Positions 1-9,803 of a DNA stretch of 64,000 nt are shown here, piece after piece. The stretch is from NCBI RefSeq assembly GCF_947490095.1, contig NZ_CANLFS010000010.1, positions 39,732-103,731 on the forward strand. Direction: 5' to 3'. The first letter of the stretch is position 1; every line of letters starts with the position of its first letter. This DNA is from an uncultured Halomonas sp. GTDB taxonomy: Bacteria > Pseudomonadota > Gammaproteobacteria > Pseudomonadales > Halomonadaceae. The notes under the pieces are model-generated. The model searched no databases, was not told where the DNA came from, and worked only from the letters and a program-made list of their open reading frames with translations. The position numbers were made by a program, and so were the translations under genes.

Positions 1-1
1 C

Positions 2-466
2 GTGATCTCCCAGCCCTGGGTCGAGGATGAGCTGGTGGTATTCTGCTCGCCCCGCCATCCCCTGGCGACGGCCGGGGAGGTGGAGCTGGGACGACTGCTG
101 CGTGAGGCCTGGATCATGCGCGAAGAGGGCTCGGGGACGCGCCTGACCCTGGAACAGGCGGCCCGTCATCGCCACGGTCGCTTCAACACATTGCTGGAGC
201 TTGAGCACACCGAGGGCATCAAGCGCGCGGTAGAATCGGGGCTGGGCATCGGCTGCGTGTCCCGGCTGGCGCTGCGTGACGCCTTTCGTCGCGGTAGCCT
301 GGTGCCGATCGCGACCCCGGAGCTGGATCTGAGCCGCCAGTTCACCTTTATCTGGCATCGCCACAAGTACCTTGCCACCGGCATGCGCGAGTTTCTCAAG
401 CTATGCCGGCAAATGACCGAGGGCATCACTCGCAGCGACCAGATCGAGCTGCCGCCGGTGCCCTGA
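2..466 (+). CDS. LysR-family transcriptional regulator, C-terminal fragment (cut by window edge)
   Basis: This is the effector-binding half of a LysR-type regulator. The reading frame is open to the left edge, so the winged-helix N-terminus lies outside the window and the first in-frame GTG is probably not the true start. The visible 154 residues have the layout of the periplasmic-binding-protein-like sensor domain: a segment with EGSGTR, which is typical of the ligand-contact loop, then the GLGIGCVSRLAL segment of the second lobe. The target and ligand cannot be told from this fragment. A strong hairpin follows the stop codon, and the next gene is convergent. Confidence 0.85.
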   Translation: MISQPWVEDELVVFCSPRHPLATAGEVELGRLLREAWIMREEGSGTRLTLEQAARHRHGRFNTLLELEHTEGIKRAVESGLGIGCVSRLALRDAFRRGSLVPIATPELDLSRQFTFIWHRHKYLATGMREFLKLCRQMTEGITRSDQIELPPVP

Positions 467-487
467 CGGCGGAGTGCGCCACTCCCC

Positions 488-528
488 GAACGGCATCGGG
501 CCCGGCAATGCCGGGCCCGATGCCGTTC
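488..528. terminator. Bidirectional hairpin terminator between convergent genes
   Basis: A nearly uninterrupted inverted repeat has arms of about 18-20 bases around a central CAATG. It lies between the stop codons of the LysR gene and the convergent host-attachment gene. There is no long T-run on either side, so it may stop transcription by structure, shield mRNA 3' ends, or both. Confidence 0.7.
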
Positions 529-544
529 GAGAAAATCGCCGTGC

Positions 545-973
545 TCAGCGCATATCGCTGACCGCCTCCTGGATCACCTCGAGCTTCGACTTGGTCAGAT
601 CCTTGGTCAGGGAGTGGATCACCAACTTCGCGGTGGGGCCATCGAGCTTGTCGCGCAGCTGTCCGAGGAAGCGAGCCGGCGCCACCAGAATCAGCTTCGC
701 CAGGCTGTTGTCGGTACGCGCCCGGTAGAGTCGCTCGGCCACCTGCTTGGCGAACACCTGTTCTTCATGGGTCCGCGCCATGCTCTCGCCGCCGGAGGAG
801 CGCGAAGACGTCCCCGTCGACTCATGCACATCGGAGCCGCGATCCGTTACCAGATCGCCTTCGTGTAATCGGCTTTCGGAATGTACCAGGCTCTCCTTTT
901 CGACCAGCTCCAGCGCGTCGCGGGTAAAAATCCGGGCCCGTGCCGCATCCGCCACCACGATATAGGTTGTCAT
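545..973 (-). CDS. Host attachment protein family (attachment/baeRF-like)
   Basis: This 142-residue soluble protein begins MTTYIVVADAARARIF, the typical N-terminus of the family annotated as 'protein required for attachment to host cells', which is related to archaeo-eukaryotic release-factor-like domains. The middle (about residues 45-70) is a low-complexity Ser/Gly/Glu linker. The C-terminal half has the ILVAPARFLGQLRDKL segment typical of the family. The start was chosen because AGGAG sits at good distance upstream of this ATG; a longer frame upstream lacks family similarity. The biochemical role is not established in free-living bacteria. The gene stands alone, convergent with the LysR gene. 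Confidence 0.75.
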   Translation of the reverse strand: MTTYIVVADAARARIFTRDALELVEKESLVHSESRLHEGDLVTDRGSDVHESTGTSSRSSGGESMARTHEEQVFAKQVAERLYRARTDNSLAKLILVAPARFLGQLRDKLDGPTAKLVIHSLTKDLTKSKLEVIQEAVSDMR

Positions 974-1179
974 AGCCACTCCTCGTACCGGTGGAACGAC
1001 GGCCGGCACCACGCCAACCGCCTCAGGAACCACCATGGCAAGCGCCTTATCCCGGGTCAAGCCGCCACCGACGGCGAATGGCGACAACTGCAGGGCGGCG
1101 ATTTCTAGGGTAGCATTCGCACTGGTCGGCAGGGATGTCGGCCCATCTTATCCACACGATGTAGCCCGGGAGGACCCCG

Positions 1180-1671
1180 ATGCGTCAGTTACTGTTTCCT
1201 CGCCGCCCGCTTTCGCGCGGCACCCTGCTCGTCTGCCATCTGCTGTTGCAGGTCGGCCTGGTCCTCGGAGCGGTGCGATGGATCGCCCCGCAAACGCCGT
1301 GGCTGACCGACACCACCTGGCAGGATAGCTGGCCCAGCCTGGTGCTGTGCGGCGGGCTGTGGCTGCTGGCCGCCATATTGCTGCGCCTGATGACCGAACT
1401 CTGGCTGTTGCCCCATCATCTGGCTAGCCAGTCCCGGACCGGGCCGGTCATCACGCGCTCCTGGGAGCGGCGTCCGGCGATGCATGACCCCCAGGCCGCC
1501 TGGACCAGCGAGGCACGGCCGCTATCCGCCGCCGACGACGACGCGGTGGGCAGCCCCCGGGTGACGCGCCCCGCCGAGCCACTGCGCCCCCGGAGCCATC
1601 GCGAGCCCTCCCTGGACCCTGCCGATGCCCCCCAGGAAGAAGCGCCACCGTCTCGGGAGCCGCGCCTCTAG
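1180..1671 (+). CDS. Hypothetical inner-membrane protein with disordered tail
   Basis: I do not recognise this 163-residue protein. It has two hydrophobic segments, about residues 13-36 and 51-72, consistent with a two-pass membrane protein. The remaining 80 or so residues are hydrophilic, rich in Pro, Arg, Glu and Ala, and look disordered. A clear GGAGGA ribosome site precedes the ATG by a few bases. Its stop codon overlaps the stop of the convergent VanZ-like gene by a few bases. No catalytic motif was seen. Its GC-rich codon use matches the neighbours, so it looks native rather than newly acquired. Confidence 0.65.
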   Translation: MRQLLFPRRPLSRGTLLVCHLLLQVGLVLGAVRWIAPQTPWLTDTTWQDSWPSLVLCGGLWLLAAILLRLMTELWLLPHHLASQSRTGPVITRSWERRPAMHDPQAAWTSEARPLSAADDDAVGSPRVTRPAEPLRPRSHREPSLDPADAPQEEAPPSREPRL

Positions 1672-2048
1672 TCCCTCATGAGCCGGCGCCAGCCGGCCAG
1701 CAGCAGCACCCCCGCGACGCCACCCAGGCCATTGGCCAGGATATCGGCCCAGTCACCCCCACTGCGCCCCGGTATCGCCAGCTGGGCGAACTCGATGATG
1801 CCGCCATAGCCAACGACCAGCAGCAGGGCAATGGGCAGACGCACGCCGGCCAGGCCTGTCAGGCCGGCGAGCCCGGCATAGCCGATGAAGTGGTTCAGCT
1901 TGTCCCAGGGCAATCGGCTGGGCATTGCGCTGCCCGACGCCAGGCTGCCAAGGGCCACCACCAGCGCCGCCATAACGGCCAGCGCCGCCCATAGGCGGCG
2001 CTGGTCATGCAGGCGTTTCAGGCCATCCAGCCATGCCCTCCTAGCCAT
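1668..2048 (-). CDS. VanZ-like small membrane protein
   Basis: This 126-residue protein has about four hydrophobic segments and the VanZ-family signature: [15 protein letters not shown] in the second segment and [22 protein letters not shown] near the end. VanZ homologues confer low-level teicoplanin resistance in Gram-positive bacteria; in Gram-negative bacteria the function is unknown. The ATG overlaps the last codons of hemE, which suggests translational coupling and one hemE-vanZ transcript. A TTG two codons upstream is a less likely start. Confidence 0.8.
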   Translation of the reverse strand: MARRAWLDGLKRLHDQRRLWAALAVMAALVVALGSLASGSAMPSRLPWDKLNHFIGYAGLAGLTGLAGVRLPIALLLVVGYGGIIEFAQLAIPGRSGGDWADILANGLGGVAGVLLLAGWRRLMRD

Positions 2049-3129
2049 GGGCAATATTGCGATGGTAGGCCGGGCTCAGGTCGTGCAACGCATCCATGAA
2101 GGCGGTGACGTTATCGGGGTTGGTGAACTGGCTGATGCCGTGCCCCAGGTTGAAGATATGCCCCGGCCCCTCGCCATAGCTCTCCAGGATACGCGCCACT
2201 TCGGCACGAATCGCCGACGGGCGCGCGAACAGCACGTTGGGATCGAGGTTACCCTGCAGGGCCACCTTGTGGCCCACCCGGGCCCGGGCATCGGAGAGCT
2301 CGGTGCTCCAGTCCAGGCCCACGGCATCGGAGCCGGCCAGCACGATATCCTCGAGCCACTGGCCGCCATTCTTGGTAAACAGGATCACCGGCACACGGCG
2401 ACCCTCATGCTCACGGATCAGGCCGGCGACGATCTGCTCCATGTAGCGCAGCGAGAATTCCAGATAGGCCGGGGTGGTGAGGGCGCCTCCCCAGGTGTCG
2501 AAGATCTGTACGGCCTGGGCACCGGCGCGAATCTGGGCATTGAGGTAGTCGGTCACCGACGTGGCCAGGGTATCGAGCAGGTCATGCATCACGCTGGGCG
2601 TATCATAGAGCATGCTCTTGATATGCCGGAAGTCCTTGCTGGAGCCGCCCTCGACCATATAGGTCGCCAGCGTCCAGGGGCTGCCGGAGAAGCCGATCAG
2701 CGGCACGCGCCCGTTCAGCTCGCGGCGGATGGTGGAGACCGCGCGCATCACATAGTCCAGGTCGCGGTCGGCATCGGGCACGCTGAGGGCCGCCACATCA
2801 TCGGCGCTGCGTACCGTCTTGCGAAACTTGGGGCCCTCCCCGGTCTCGAAGTAGAGTCCCAGGCCCATGGCATCGGGAATCGTGAGAATGTCCGAGAAGA
2901 GAATCGCCGCATCCAGCGGATAACGCTCCAGGGGCTGCATCGTGACTTCGCAGGCCAGCTCCTGATTGCGGCACAGATCCATGAAGCTGCCGGCCTCGGC
3001 GCGGGCGGCGCGATATTCCGGCAGGTAGCGGCCGGCCTGGCGCATCATCCATACCGGCGTCCGGTCCACCGGCTGACGCGCCAGGGCGCGCAGAAAGCGA
3101 TCGTTCTTGAGTTCCATGCAGGCGGTCAT
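2041..3129 (-). CDS. hemE: Uroporphyrinogen decarboxylase
   Basis: HemE decarboxylates the four acetate side chains of uroporphyrinogen III to give coproporphyrinogen III, a cytosolic step of heme synthesis. The protein aligns along its whole length with E. coli Hem[17 protein letters not shown] at the N-terminus, the second signature [17 protein letters not shown], and FNLGHGI near the C-terminus. Two starts are plausible, the ATG used here (362 residues, [10 protein letters not shown]) and one four codons later (MELKND), which matches the E. coli N-terminus better. Neither has a strong ribosome site. The longer frame upstream is not conserved. The gene is divergent from ribA and overlaps the VanZ-like gene at its 3' end. 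Confidence 0.97.
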   Translation of the reverse strand: MTACMELKNDRFLRALARQPVDRTPVWMMRQAGRYLPEYRAARAEAGSFMDLCRNQELACEVTMQPLERYPLDAAILFSDILTIPDAMGLGLYFETGEGPKFRKTVRSADDVAALSVPDADRDLDYVMRAVSTIRRELNGRVPLIGFSGSPWTLATYMVEGGSSKDFRHIKSMLYDTPSVMHDLLDTLATSVTDYLNAQIRAGAQAVQIFDTWGGALTTPAYLEFSLRYMEQIVAGLIREHEGRRVPVILFTKNGGQWLEDIVLAGSDAVGLDWSTELSDARARVGHKVALQGNLDPNVLFARPSAIRAEVARILESYGEGPGHIFNLGHGISQFTNPDNVTAFMDALHDLSPAYHRNIAHG

Positions 3130-3253
3130 CCACGGGAAATGTACCCGCCATTGTACCCGATGCTTGCGTCCCGGTCGTGAGCCGCGCCGGCCTTCCTGAT
3201 AGAATACCCCCCTATTCTGCGGGGCCGCCCGCGGCCTGATATCGAGGTAACCC

Positions 3254-3904
3254 GTGACGATTCGCTTTATCGCCGCCTCCCGGCTGCCCACCCCCTGGGC
3301 CACCTTTACCATGCATGGCTTCGAAGACGAGGCCACCGGCAAGGACCATATCGCCCTGACGCTGGGTGACGTGGCCGACGGCGAACCGGTGCTGGGCAGG
3401 GTACACTCGGAGTGCCTGACCGGTGACGCCCTCTTCTCGATGCGCTGTGACTGTGGCTATCAGCTGCAGGAAGCCCTCAAGCGGATCGCCGAGGAAGGGC
3501 GTGGCGTATTGCTCTATCTCCGCCAGGAGGGGCGCGGCATCGGGCTGCTCAACAAGATTCGCGCCTATCACCTGCAGGACCAGGGTGCCGATACCGTCGA
3601 GGCCAACGAGCAGCTGGGGTTTGCCGCCGACCTGCGCCGTTACGACCTCTGCGTGCCGATGCTCGAGCAACTGGGCATCGACGCCCTGCGCCTGATGACC
3701 AACAATCCGCGCAAGGTCGATGCCCTGACCCAGGCCGGCGTCGGCGTCGCGGAGCGCGTGCCGCTGACCACCGGCCTCAACCCCCATAATGAGCACTACC
3801 TCTCGACCAAGGCCGGCAAGCTCGGGCACATGATGGCGCTGGGCGACTTCACCCAGGTCGAGGACATGCACCTCGAGCCCAAGCCCAAGCCCTCCGAATC
3901 CTGA
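3254..3904 (+). CDS. ribA: GTP cyclohydrolase II
   Basis: RibA opens GTP, releasing formate and pyrophosphate, as the first step of riboflavin synthesis in the cytosol. The zinc-binding cysteines are present in [18 protein letters not shown], and the GTP-binding and catalytic stretch [18 protein letters not shown] is intact. The 216 residues match the stand-alone E. coli enzyme in organisation, with about 20 extra residues at the C-terminus. This is the single-domain form, not the RibBA fusion. The start is a GTG preceded by GAGG. No FMN riboswitch was seen upstream. A perfect hairpin follows and separates it from the convergent antiporter gene. Confidence 0.97.
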   Translation: MTIRFIAASRLPTPWATFTMHGFEDEATGKDHIALTLGDVADGEPVLGRVHSECLTGDALFSMRCDCGYQLQEALKRIAEEGRGVLLYLRQEGRGIGLLNKIRAYHLQDQGADTVEANEQLGFAADLRRYDLCVPMLEQLGIDALRLMTNNPRKVDALTQAGVGVAERVPLTTGLNPHNEHYLSTKAGKLGHMMALGDFTQVEDMHLEPKPKPSES

Positions 3905-3949
3905 GCCGCCGCCTGGCGGGCCCCTCCTCGGGGCAGCGGGCCTGAACAC

Positions 3950-3986
3950 GAGACGCCCCCGGCATTCAACATGCCGGGGGCGTCTC
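3950..3986. terminator. Perfect 16-bp hairpin, bidirectional terminator
   Basis: A perfect 16-base inverted repeat (GAGACGCCCCCGGCAT and its complement) surrounds a five-base TCAAC loop, between the convergent ribA and antiporter genes. There is no T-tract, but the position and stability suggest a shared terminator. Confidence 0.75.
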
Positions 3987-4011
3987 GGATATCCATGGCT
4001 CGTCGGACGCC

Positions 4012-5562
4012 TCAGTCCACGTTCACCGCCCGCTCCCGGGGGGCGCCCCATAGCAGCCTGAGCGCGATGGCGATGGTCAGCAGCACGACCACCCCACTGG
4101 CCCCGCCCAGCAGGGCACTGCCCGTCAGCCCCGCAACGAAGAAGGCAACCACGCCCGCGCTGCCGGCGGTAAGGGCATAGGGCAGCTGGGTGCGCACATG
4201 ATCGATATGGTCACAGGAGGACCCGGCCGAGGTAAGGATGGTGGTATCGGAAATGGGCGAGCAGTGATCACCGAAGATGCCGCCACTCAACACCGCCGCG
4301 ATGGTCAACGCCAGCGGCAGGTCCATGGCCGTGGCGACCGGCATGGCGATGGGGATCATGATCGCGAAGGTGCCATAGGAAGTCCCCGTGGTAAACGCCA
4401 CCACCGCCCCGATCGCGAACAGCAATACCGGCACCAGGCTGGGCGACAGGCTGGCCTCGGCCAGCGTCACCAGATAACCCGCCGTGCCCAGCTCCGAGGT
4501 CACGCTGCCGATCGACCAGGCCAGTGTCAGGATGATGTAGACCAGGGTCATGCTCTTGATGCCGTCGACCACGATATCCATGGCCCCGCGGAAATCGAAC
4601 AGCTTCTGCATCATGCCCATGGTCAGGCCCACGGCCACGGCCACCAGCGTGGCCAGCAGTATCGACAGGCCCCCCTTGGCATTCCCGACGGCGGTGATCA
4701 GGTCGTTGTTGGGGAAGTCGCCGGTCCACAGGAACAGCGGCGGAATCATCACCAGCAGCACGCCAATCGGCACCAGCATGTTGCGCTTGCGCGCATGCGC
4801 TTCGCTCACCGCTTCGATGCCGTCGACATGGGTCTCGGAGGGGGGCATGGCACCCGGGGCCATCACCTCGCCGCGGGTACGCGCCCGCCGCTCGGCGGTG
4901 GCCATGGGGCCAAAGTCCCACTGGGTAATCACCAGAAAGGCAATCAGCCCCAGCGCCAGCCAGGCATAGAAGTTCAGCGGAATGGTCGAGAGATAGATCA
5001 GATATTCGGAACCGCTGAGCCCCATCTCGACCAGCTGCGTGCCGATCAGCCCCATCACGAAAACGACCCAGGTGGATACCGGCCCGAGCAGACACATCGG
5101 CGCCGAGGTGGAGTCGACGATATAGGCGAGCTTCTCCCGGGAGACCTTCATCTTGTCGGTAATCGGGCGCATCACGCTGCCTACGGTCAGCGCATTGAAG
5201 TAGTCTTCGAAGAAGATCAGCACCCCGAGACCCATGGTGGCGCCCTGGGCGCCCCGCCGCGACCCGACCCGGCTCGAGATCCAGCGGGCAATGGCCTGGG
5301 CACCGCCCGAGCGCTCCAACACACCGATCAGCACGCCGAACAGGCCGCAGTAGATCAGCACCGTCACGCTCCATTCATCCCCCACGCTGGGGATGATAAA
5401 GGTATCGAAGGTGTCATAGAGCCCGGCCGCCGGGTTGCCGCCCGCCAACATGGTGGCGCCCAGCCAGACGCCACAGAAGAGGGCCGGAATCACGTTACGC
5501 GTCACCAGCGCCAGCACTATCGCCAGCAGGGGGGGTAACAGGGAAAAAGCACCGAACGTCAT
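4012..5562 (-). CDS. NhaC-family Na+/H+ antiporter
   Basis: This 516-residue inner-membrane transporter has about 12 hydrophobic segments. Recognisable NhaC/ArsB-NhaD-superfamily stretches are FFEDYFNALTVGSVMRPI near residue 115, TGTSYGTFAIMIPI near residue 395, and GGIFGDHCSPISDTTILTS near residue 430. The charged residues in these loops are typical of cation or proton coupling. Such proteins exchange cytoplasmic Na+ for H+, which would fit a halotolerant lifestyle. The true substrate could also be an organic anion, because some family members exchange malate or lactate. AGGAG lies upstream of the ATG. The gene appears monocistronic, downstream of djlA. Confidence 0.88.
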   Translation of the reverse strand: MTFGAFSLLPPLLAIVLALVTRNVIPALFCGVWLGATMLAGGNPAAGLYDTFDTFIIPSVGDEWSVTVLIYCGLFGVLIGVLERSGGAQAIARWISSRVGSRRGAQGATMGLGVLIFFEDYFNALTVGSVMRPITDKMKVSREKLAYIVDSTSAPMCLLGPVSTWVVFVMGLIGTQLVEMGLSGSEYLIYLSTIPLNFYAWLALGLIAFLVITQWDFGPMATAERRARTRGEVMAPGAMPPSETHVDGIEAVSEAHARKRNMLVPIGVLLVMIPPLFLWTGDFPNNDLITAVGNAKGGLSILLATLVAVAVGLTMGMMQKLFDFRGAMDIVVDGIKSMTLVYIILTLAWSIGSVTSELGTAGYLVTLAEASLSPSLVPVLLFAIGAVVAFTTGTSYGTFAIMIPIAMPVATAMDLPLALTIAAVLSGGIFGDHCSPISDTTILTSAGSSCDHIDHVRTQLPYALTAGSAGVVAFFVAGLTGSALLGGASGVVVLLTIAIALRLLWGAPRERAVNVD

Positions 5563-5627
5563 GGTAACGGCTCTCCTGGCAATTCTTGTGCGGTTTCTTG
5601 TTGAAAGGGGAACGCCCTGGCGAGCGT

Positions 5628-6398
5628 TCAGGCCGTCTCGCGCGCCTTGCGGATGCGTTCATAGGCGTTGCCGATCTCGCTGGTGCGCTCCCGCGCGACC
5701 TCGCGCATGCTCTCGGGCAGCCCCTTGGAGGCGAGCTTGTCGGGGTGGTTCTGGCTCATCAGGCGGCGGTAGGCCTTCTTGACCTCGGCGTCACTGGCAT
5801 CCTCCTCGACCCCCAGCACCCGATAGGCATCGGCCAGGGTGGGGCCGCTGGACGCGCCGCCGGTAGCCTGTTCGCCGGCGCCATGCAGCATGGCCTCGAC
5901 CTGGGCGATCTCCGCCTCGGAGCAGCCCAGGCCGCGTACCACCCGCATCAGCATCTCGCGCTCGGCGGGATGCAGCCGGCCGTCGGCGGCGATCGCCGCC
6001 AGCTGCACCTGCAAGAACACCTGGCGCAGGGCAGGCTGGCTACCCAGCAGGGCACGCACCCTCGCCAGCTCGGCATCCAGGTCGAAATCCGCCGCCTTGC
6101 CGCGGTTGAAGTCGGCCCGGGCCCGGGCCCGCTGGGTCTCGTTCAGGCGCAGGCGTTCCCACAGCTGACGCGAGGCGTCCAGTTCATCTTCGGTGACCTG
6201 GCCATCGGCCTTGCACAAACAGCCCATGACCGCGAAGGTCGATGAAAGGAACTGCGTCTGAGTGGCGGCCAGCTTGCCCAGCATGCTGCGACGCAGGCGC
6301 GCGACGAGCCAGTAGCCAAGCCCGCCGCCAATGAGCCCCCCCACGGGTCCTCCGATCATGAACCCCAGTCCGGCGCCGATCAGAACGACGATCCACAT
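5628..6398 (-). CDS. djlA: DjlA-type membrane-anchored DnaJ co-chaperone
   Basis: DjlA stimulates DnaK at the inner membrane and is linked to envelope stress signalling. The 256-residue protein has a Gly-rich N-terminal membrane segment (about residues 1-30), a TerB-like acidic helical domain (about 45-165), and a C-terminal J domain with the catalytic HPD tripeptide in SQNHPDKLASKG. This order is the family's usual one. Its start codon overlaps the dxs stop (TGATG), so it is the last gene of an xseB-ispA-dxs-djlA operon and probably depends on translational coupling. Confidence 0.93.
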   Translation of the reverse strand: MWIVVLIGAGLGFMIGGPVGGLIGGGLGYWLVARLRRSMLGKLAATQTQFLSSTFAVMGCLCKADGQVTEDELDASRQLWERLRLNETQRARARADFNRGKAADFDLDAELARVRALLGSQPALRQVFLQVQLAAIAADGRLHPAEREMLMRVVRGLGCSEAEIAQVEAMLHGAGEQATGGASSGPTLADAYRVLGVEEDASDAEVKKAYRRLMSQNHPDKLASKGLPESMREVARERTSEIGNAYERIRKARETA

Positions 6399-8377
6399 CA
6401 GCGAGCCTCCTCAATATGATGGTTGTCGGCGGCCGCCAGGCGACGCCGGATAGCGGCCTCGATGCCATCGGCATCCAGGCCGCACTCGGCCAGCAACTCG
6501 GCTGGCTTGCCGTGCTCGACGAAGGCGTCGGGCAACCCCAGGTTGAGCACCTCCCTGTCGACGCCCTCGGCGGCCAACAGGTCGTTGACGGCGCTGCCGG
6601 CCCCTCCGGCCAGCACATTTTCTTCCAGGGTAACCAGCAGGTCATGACCGGCGGCCGCCGCCAGCACCGCTTCGCGGTCCAGGGGCTTGACCGAGCGCAT
6701 GTTGAGGTGACCGGCATCGAGTCTCGCCGCCACGTCGGCGGCGGGCGTATTGAGGCTACCGAACGCCAGCAGGGCCACGCGCCGCCCGGCCTCGGCACCG
6801 CTCTCGCGACGCACCTGTGCCTGGCCGATGGGAACGGACTCCAGGTGGGCGGGAATCGCGGTACCGGGCCCGGTGCCGCGGGGATAACGCACCGCCGCCG
6901 GGCCGGGATGGTGGTAGGCCGCGCTGAGCATCAGCCGGCACTCCGCCTCATCGGCCGGGGCCAGCACGACCATGCCCGGCACGCAGCGCAGATAGGAGAG
7001 GTCGAGGCTGCCGTGGTGGGTCGGGCCGTCCTCGCCCACCAGGCCGGCGCGGTCGATGGCGAAGGTGACATCCAGCGCCTGCACCGCCACATCATGGATC
7101 AGCTGATCGTAGCCCCGCTGCAGGAAGGTGGAGTAGATCGCCACCACCGGCTTCATGGCCTCGCAGGCCATGCCCGCCGCCAGGGTCACCGCATGCTGCT
7201 CGGCGATGGCCACATCGAAATAGCGCTCGGGATAGGTCTGCGAGAAGCGCACCATGTCCGAGCCCTCGCGCATGGCCGGGGTGATGCCAATCAAGCGCTC
7301 ATCGGCGCCGGCCATGTCGCATAACCAGTCGCCGAAGACGCTGCAATACTTGCGCGGCGTCGGGGACGGCTCAGGAGTCGCGTCGCGACTGCCCGGGGCG
7401 GACGGCTTGAGTGGTGGCGTGGCGACGTTGCTCGACTCGCCCTTCTCCAGCTTGGTAATGGCGTGATAGCCGATGGGGTCGGCTTCGGCGGGCAGGAAGC
7501 CCTTGCCCTTGCAGGTCTTGATATGCAGGAACTGGGGCCCCTCCAGGTCACGCATGTTGCGCAGGGTCTGCAGCAGTAGCGGCAGGTCGTGACCGTCGAT
7601 GGGCCCGATATAGTTGAAGCCCATCTCCTCGAACAGGGTGGCCGGGCTGACCATGCCCTTCATGTGCTCCTCGGTGCGGCGTGCCAGCTCCAGTGCGCCG
7701 GGCAGGTGCGACAGCACCTTCTTGCCGCCCTCGCGCATGGTGGTATAGGGCTTGCTAGTCAGGATCCGCGCCAGGTAACTGGCCATGCCGCCAACGTTCT
7801 CCGAGATGGACATCTCGTTGTCGTTGAGCACGACCAGCAGGTTGGCATCGACGTGACCGGCATGGGCCAGGGCCTCGAAGGCCATCCCCGCGGTCAGGGC
7901 CCCATCGCCGATCACCGCGCACACTCGGCGCTGCTCGCCACGGGCGCGGGCGGCCAGTGCCATGCCCAGCGCCGCCGAGAGGGAGGTGCTGGAATGGCCC
8001 ACGCCGAAGGTGTCGTACTCCGACTCGGCGCGGCGCGGAAAGGCGGCCAGCCCACCGTAATGGCGGATATTGCGCATCGCCTCGCGGCGTCCGGTGAGGA
8101 TCTTGTGGGGGTAGGCCTGGTGGCCCACGTCCCACACCAGGCGGTCGTGGGGCGTCTCCAGCGCCTGGTGCAGGGCCACGGTGAGCTCCACGACGCCGAG
8201 GCCGGCCCCGAAGTGCCCTCCGGAGACCCCCACACTGTAGAGCAGGTAGGCGCGCAGCTCATCGGCCACCTGTGCCAGCTGCGCGGTGGACATGGCGCGC
8301 AGCGCCGCCGGGGTGTCCAGGGTGTCGAGCAGCGGCGTGGCCGGTCGCTCGACGGGGATATCATCGAACAGCTTCAT
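6398..8377 (-). CDS. dxs: 1-deoxy-D-xylulose-5-phosphate synthase
   Basis: Dxs condenses pyruvate with glyceraldehyde 3-phosphate, the first and rate-limiting step of the MEP isoprenoid pathway; the product also feeds thiamine and pyridoxal synthesis. The thiamine-diphosphate motif runs from GDGALTAGM to NDNEMSIS. The transketolase-like pyrimidine domain has [13 protein letters not shown] and [15 protein letters not shown]. The ATG was chosen because [18 protein letters not shown] lines up with the Pseudomonas N-terminus (659 residues). An in-frame GTG nine codons upstream would overlap ispA and is possible. The gene is co-transcribed with ispA and xseB, a common arrangement. Confidence 0.97.
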   Translation of the reverse strand: MKLFDDIPVERPATPLLDTLDTPAALRAMSTAQLAQVADELRAYLLYSVGVSGGHFGAGLGVVELTVALHQALETPHDRLVWDVGHQAYPHKILTGRREAMRNIRHYGGLAAFPRRAESEYDTFGVGHSSTSLSAALGMALAARARGEQRRVCAVIGDGALTAGMAFEALAHAGHVDANLLVVLNDNEMSISENVGGMASYLARILTSKPYTTMREGGKKVLSHLPGALELARRTEEHMKGMVSPATLFEEMGFNYIGPIDGHDLPLLLQTLRNMRDLEGPQFLHIKTCKGKGFLPAEADPIGYHAITKLEKGESSNVATPPLKPSAPGSRDATPEPSPTPRKYCSVFGDWLCDMAGADERLIGITPAMREGSDMVRFSQTYPERYFDVAIAEQHAVTLAAGMACEAMKPVVAIYSTFLQRGYDQLIHDVAVQALDVTFAIDRAGLVGEDGPTHHGSLDLSYLRCVPGMVVLAPADEAECRLMLSAAYHHPGPAAVRYPRGTGPGTAIPAHLESVPIGQAQVRRESGAEAGRRVALLAFGSLNTPAADVAARLDAGHLNMRSVKPLDREAVLAAAAGHDLLVTLEENVLAGGAGSAVNDLLAAEGVDREVLNLGLPDAFVEHGKPAELLAECGLDADGIEAAIRRRLAAADNHHIEEAR

Positions 8378-8393
8378 GTGGGCATCTGTCGTG

Positions 8394-9284
8394 TCAGTGG
8401 TCACGCTCGATCGTGTATCGGGCCAGCGCCATCAGCGGGCGAGCACGCTCGCCCAGCGGCGCCAGGGCGGCAACAGCTTCATCCACCAGACTCGCCGCCC
8501 GGACGCGGGCCCCATCGAGACCCAACAGGCTCGGATAGGTGGGCTTGTCGCGGACGGCATCGGCCCCCGAGGTCTTCCCCAGGGTAGCAGTGTCACCGAT
8601 CACATCGAGTACGTCGTCGTGGATCTGAAAGGCCAGGCCGATGGCCCGGGCGTAAGCGTCCAGGGCGGCCAGGCGCGGATCATCCTCGGGCACCGCGGCC
8701 AGCCCGCCCAGGCGTACCGCGGCGCGGATCAGCGCCCCGGTCTTGTGGGCATGCATGGTCGCCAGGGCCGCGGCATCCGAGTGGCCGCCCACGGCGTCGA
8801 GGTCCAGCGACTGGCCGGCCACCATGCCGTCGCGCCCCCCGGCCTCGGCGAGGCCGGCGATCATTGCCGCCAGGCGCGGATGTCGAGATTGGGCGAGCAC
8901 TTCGAAGGCCAGGGACTGCAGGGCATCGCCGGCGAGGATCGCCGTGGCCTCGTCATAGGCGCGGTGCACGGTGGGCTGCCCGCGGCGCAGGTCATCGTCG
9001 TCCATGGCCGGGAGGTCATCGTGGACCAGCGAGTAGGCATGAATCAGCTCGATGGCCATCGCCGGCGCATCGAGACTGGCCTCGTCGGCGCCGAGGGCGC
9101 GGCCGGCGGCATACACCAGCACCGGACGCAGCCGCTTGCCTCCCACCAGGACGCCGTGGCGCATGGCGGCTTCCAGGCGCGGGGCGGGGGCGACGCGCTC
9201 GGCGAACAGCGTCTCCAGGCGCGCATCCACCCGCGCGCGATCCTTGGCCAGCGCCGCCGGCAGGTCATCAGCGTTCACTGTCAT
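8394..9284 (-). CDS. ispA: Farnesyl diphosphate synthase (geranyltranstransferase)
   Basis: IspA adds two isopentenyl diphosphates to dimethylallyl diphosphate to make farnesyl diphosphate, the precursor of undecaprenol and quinone tails. Both aspartate-rich motifs that bind Mg-diphosphate are present: [16 protein letters not shown] and [11 protein letters not shown]. The chain-length region fits a short-chain synthase. The start overlaps the 3' end of xseB. Besides the ATG chosen, a GTG two codons later sits six bases after GGAGG and may be the real start. The following dxs gene is one or a few codons away, so the two isoprenoid steps are translated together. Confidence 0.96.
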   Translation of the reverse strand: MTVNADDLPAALAKDRARVDARLETLFAERVAPAPRLEAAMRHGVLVGGKRLRPVLVYAAGRALGADEASLDAPAMAIELIHAYSLVHDDLPAMDDDDLRRGQPTVHRAYDEATAILAGDALQSLAFEVLAQSRHPRLAAMIAGLAEAGGRDGMVAGQSLDLDAVGGHSDAAALATMHAHKTGALIRAAVRLGGLAAVPEDDPRLAALDAYARAIGLAFQIHDDVLDVIGDTATLGKTSGADAVRDKPTYPSLLGLDGARVRAASLVDEAVAALAPLGERARPLMALARYTIERDH

Positions 9285-9558
9285 CCTCCGGCGCGGGCGC
9301 GAAGGGCTCGAGCGCCATGCCACCCTGCGCGCCCTCGGTCAGGGTGCGCACCTTGAGTTCCGCCTCGTCGAGGCGCTGCTGGGCGTCACGGGTCAGCCGC
9401 ACGCCTTCCTCGAAGGCGGCCAGGGAGTCTTCCAGCGACAGTTCGCCGGACTCCAGCCGCGCCACCAGCCCCTCGAGCCGTTCGACGGTAGCGGCGAAAT
9501 CTCCGGAAGCGGCACCGTCGGCCTGCGGCGTCCGGGGCCGCTCGTTACGCTCTGCCAT
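9268..9558 (-). CDS. xseB: Exodeoxyribonuclease VII small subunit
   Basis: XseB is the helical small subunit that partners with XseA in exonuclease VII, a single-strand DNA nuclease. The core is conserved: FAATVERLEGLVARLESGEL, then LEDSLAAFEEGVRLTRDAQQ. At 96 residues it is slightly longer than the usual 80 because of an N-terminal polar extension and an acidic C-terminal tail. AAGGAG lies five bases before the ATG. It is the first gene of the xseB-ispA-dxs-djlA operon, a conserved gene order, and is divergent from serA. Confidence 0.95.
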   Translation of the reverse strand: MAERNERPRTPQADGAASGDFAATVERLEGLVARLESGELSLEDSLAAFEEGVRLTRDAQQRLDEAELKVRTLTEGAQGGMALEPFAPAPEDDSER

Positions 9559-9803
9559 GCTGCTCCTTAACCGCCTCTGATAGTCAGGAAGAGATCACTC
9601 AAAGGGCGACAGTATACACGCTCCCCCCGGGGGGTCGTCTGCCCCACCGCCTGCCGGGGCAAAGCGGCGGCGAAAACTTGCATCTCGCTCATATAGCAGC
9701 GCAGCATTTTCATGCTGGCCGGTGCCCCGGCTGTGTTAGAGTAAGCGCCTCACCAGTTTCTGACACAGCATGCGGCTCGCGCCGGATAGGGGTTGACGCA
9801 ACC

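Noticed and set aside
3130..3253. FMN riboswitch upstream of ribA
   Set aside because: The gap is short and lacks the conserved RFN-element segments; ribA is next to hemE without a structured leader.
4198..5538. 446-codon open frame opposite the NhaC-type antiporter gene
   Set aside because: The composition (runs of Gln, His and Arg) is typical of a GC-rich antisense frame; no ribosome site and no family match.
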